64,000 nt of DNA, taken from the NCBI GenBank assembly GCA_963765725.1, contig CAVXXI010000001.1, positions 372,001 to 436,000 of the forward strand. The letters are read 5' to 3'. Of the stretch, positions 62,501-64,000 are shown piece by piece. Made by a program: the position numbers and the translations under genes. The notes beneath the pieces were generated by a model that worked only from the letters and a program-made list of their open reading frames with translations, had not been told where the DNA came from and made no database searches. This DNA comes from DASQEH01 sp963765725 (GTDB taxonomy: Bacteria; Actinomycetota; Actinomycetes; Propionibacteriales; Nocardioidaceae). Each line of letters begins with the position of its first letter. The stretch's first letter is position 1.

Positions 62501-63375
62501 GCGAGGCGCGACGCCGGCCGCGTGTGGTCGCCACGGACCTCGACGGCACGCTGGTCCGCAGTGACGGATCGGTGTCCCCGCGGTCCCGGGAGGCGCTGGC
62601 GGCGGCCGAACGAGCCGGGATCGCCGTCATCTTCGTCACCGCCCGGCCGCCCCGCTGGCTCGACGAGCTCACGGGGCTGGTCGCCTCACACGGCCTCGCG
62701 ATCTGCGCCAACGGTGCGATCCGCTACGACGTGGCGGCCCGCCGGGTGCTGTCGACGACCCCGCTGGCCGCCGAGACCGTGGTCGCCGTCGCCGGCGCGC
62801 TGCGGACCGGTCTCCCCGGCACGGTGTTCGCGGCCGAGAGCGAGGCCGGGTTCGTTAAGGAGCCCGACTACCTGGAGCGGCACCCACTTCGGCGCGAGTC
62901 TCCGACCGGGCGCATCGAGACCCTCCTCGACCCGCTCCCCGCGAAGCTGCTCGCCCGCAACGAGGCGTACGGCCCCGAGGAGTACGTCGAGCTGGCGACG
63001 GGTCTGGTCGGTCACCTCGTCGAGATCCACGTGTCGGGCGCGACGGGCCTGCTCGAGATGTCCGCGAAAGGCGTGACCAAGGCGAGCGCCCTGCGCGCCT
63101 GGTGCGACTCGAACGGCATCGAGAATGCAGACGTCTGGGCCGCCGGGGACATGCCGAACGACCTTCCCATGCTCGCCTGGGCGGGCCGGGCGTTCGCTGT
63201 GGCCAACGCCCATGCCGACGTGCAGAGGGTGGCCGACGCCGTGTGCGCCAGCAACGACGACGACGGCGTCGCCCAGGTCGTGGAGCTGGCTGTCAGCCTG
63301 CCGGCCGAACCGGAGGCCGTGTCTCATCACCCGGAGGCCGTGGCTGTCATCCCGAAGGATCCGACTCTCCGGTAG
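62497..63375 (+). CDS. HAD-superfamily (Cof-type) phosphatase
   Basis: 292 residues. Motif I is VVATDLDGTLVRSDG, motif II VIFVTARPPRWLDEL, motif III the Lys in EMSAKGVTKASAL, and motif IV AAGDMPNDLPMLAWAG. A C2B cap sits between motifs II and III. These enzymes dephosphorylate sugar phosphates, flavin or nucleotide intermediates; the substrate here is unknown. It is translationally coupled to rlmN. Confidence 0.9.
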   Translation: MSEARRRPRVVATDLDGTLVRSDGSVSPRSREALAAAERAGIAVIFVTARPPRWLDELTGLVASHGLAICANGAIRYDVAARRVLSTTPLAAETVVAVAGALRTGLPGTVFAAESEAGFVKEPDYLERHPLRRESPTGRIETLLDPLPAKLLARNEAYGPEEYVELATGLVGHLVEIHVSGATGLLEMSAKGVTKASALRAWCDSNGIENADVWAAGDMPNDLPMLAWAGRAFAVANAHADVQRVADAVCASNDDDGVAQVVELAVSLPAEPEAVSHHPEAVAVIPKDPTLR

Positions 63376-63413
63376 CCACAGCTAGCTGTGCCTCGGAGCG
63401 TTGGACCCGGCAC

Positions 63414-64000
63414 TCACCACGCCTGTGCGAGCAGCTCGCCCAGGAGCTCGTCCGGGTCGACGTCGAGGCCGCGCGAGACGAACCACGAGCAGATGTTGCG
63501 GCAGTCCCGCAGCAGGAACTCGGCGCCGTTGGGATTTCCTACTATGTCCAGCACCTGCGGCAGGTCGATGATCACGAGCCGGTCGCCCTGCACCAGCACG
63601 TTGTACGCCGACAGGTCCCCGTGGGCGAGCCCTCGCCGCGCCAACACGGCCATGGCCTCGCTCAGCTGGTCGAAGTAGCCGCGCAGCCGCGACAGGTCCG
63701 GTCGGGTCTGCGCGAGCCGCGGGGCTGCGGCACCGTCGACGTCGATGAACTCCATCAAGATCTCGGTCCCGTCGATCTGGACCGGGTACGGCACGGGTAC
63801 GCCCGCCGACCAGAGCGAGCTCAGGGCGGCGAACTCGTGCTGCGCCCACTGACCCGCCGACGCCTGCCTGCCGTACGCCGTGCCTTTCGCCATCGCGCGG
63901 GCGTCACGGCTGCGACGTACGCGTCTGCCTTCGGTGTAGGACGAGTCCCGGTGGAACTGCCGGTGGTCCGCGCTACGGTAGCGCTTGGCCGCGAGCAACG
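63414..64000 (-). CDS. RIO-family protein kinase, 5' end outside window
   Basis: About 195 residues of the C-terminal part are visible. The catalytic loop is GLAHGDLSAYNVLV and the metal-binding loop VIIDLPQVLD, both typical of RIO1-like kinases, with MEFIDVDGAA as the hinge. The frame runs to the window edge, and the ATP-binding N-lobe is only partly present (LAAKRYRS), so the gene begins beyond 64000. It converges on the HAD gene. In bacteria RIO kinases have no firmly assigned role. Confidence 0.85.
   Translation of the reverse strand, partial: LLAAKRYRSADHRQFHRDSSYTEGRRVRRSRDARAMAKGTAYGRQASAGQWAQHEFAALSSLWSAGVPVPYPVQIDGTEILMEFIDVDGAAAPRLAQTRPDLSRLRGYFDQLSEAMAVLARRGLAHGDLSAYNVLVQGDRLVIIDLPQVLDIVGNPNGAEFLLRDCRNICSWFVSRGLDVDPDELLGELLAQAW

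Noticed and set aside
1..64000. tRNA genes, CRISPR arrays, insertion sequences or prophage genes
   Set aside because: None was seen by reading; no repeat-spacer pattern, transposase motif or cloverleaf was recognised.

Overview
The window is chromosomal DNA from a high-GC Gram-positive bacterium of the Actinomycetota. The evidence is the very high GC content, frequent GTG and TTG starts, several apparently leaderless genes, and gene order: DAK2-recG-rsmD-coaD-DUF177-rpmF-rnc-mutM-smc-ftsY, amtB-glnB-glnD-ffh, rpsP-KH-rimM-trmD-rplS-lepB-lepB-rnhB-DUF2469, yraN-comM-dprA-xerC, and rpsB-tsf-pyrH-frr-cdsA-rlmN. I cannot place it below class level. No rRNA, tRNA, CRISPR array, prophage or insertion sequence was seen.

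Layout. 1-1.4 kb: the start of a P1-family peptidase gene, divergent from a histone-deacetylase-fold amidohydrolase. 1.4-16.2 kb: the recG to ftsY housekeeping block, with a small membrane protein and a broken SnoaL-like gene inserted between recG and rsmD. 16.2-18.1 kb: a metallo-beta-lactamase-fold protein and a DUF2236 oxygenase-like protein. 18.1-23.2 kb: nitrogen control (GlnR-like operator, amtB, glnB and a glnD without ACT domains) running into ffh. 23.2-26 kb: an amidohydrolase and a glutathione-independent formaldehyde dehydrogenase. 26-32 kb: rpsP through DUF2469, covering translation, tRNA modification, secretion and RNase HII. 32-44.1 kb: an accessory block holding a polytopic membrane protein, the peptidoglycan-amidating pair gatD/murT, a four-gene operon (response regulator, histidine kinase and two beta-propeller lipoproteins), a LolA-like protein with an ABC transporter, and a PAP2 enzyme. 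44.3-49.2 kb: yraN, comM, dprA, xerC and an M23 peptidase-like protein. 49.4-53.8 kb: rpsB to cdsA. 53.8-61.2 kb: accessory genes (alpha/beta hydrolase, BNR-repeat protein, SMR/TetR efflux pair with a clear operator, rRNA/tRNA methyltransferase, two-gene ABC exporter). 61.4-64 kb: rlmN, a HAD phosphatase and a RIO-family kinase cut by the window end.

How the genes work together. Many gene pairs overlap by 1-26 bases, which implies translational coupling. The tightest chain is the response regulator, kinase and two propeller lipoproteins, joined by ATGA, GTGA and GTGA. The nitrogen genes form amtB-glnB (ATGA) and glnB-glnD (26-base overlap).

Caution about the sequence. At least eight genes are interrupted by single-base frameshifts, among them smc, rpsP and rpsB, the last two encoding ribosomal proteins expected to be indispensable. 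Several shifts lie in short homopolymers or simple repeats and both signs occur. The likeliest reading is residual assembly or sequencing error, and the coordinates of those genes span the corrected gene.
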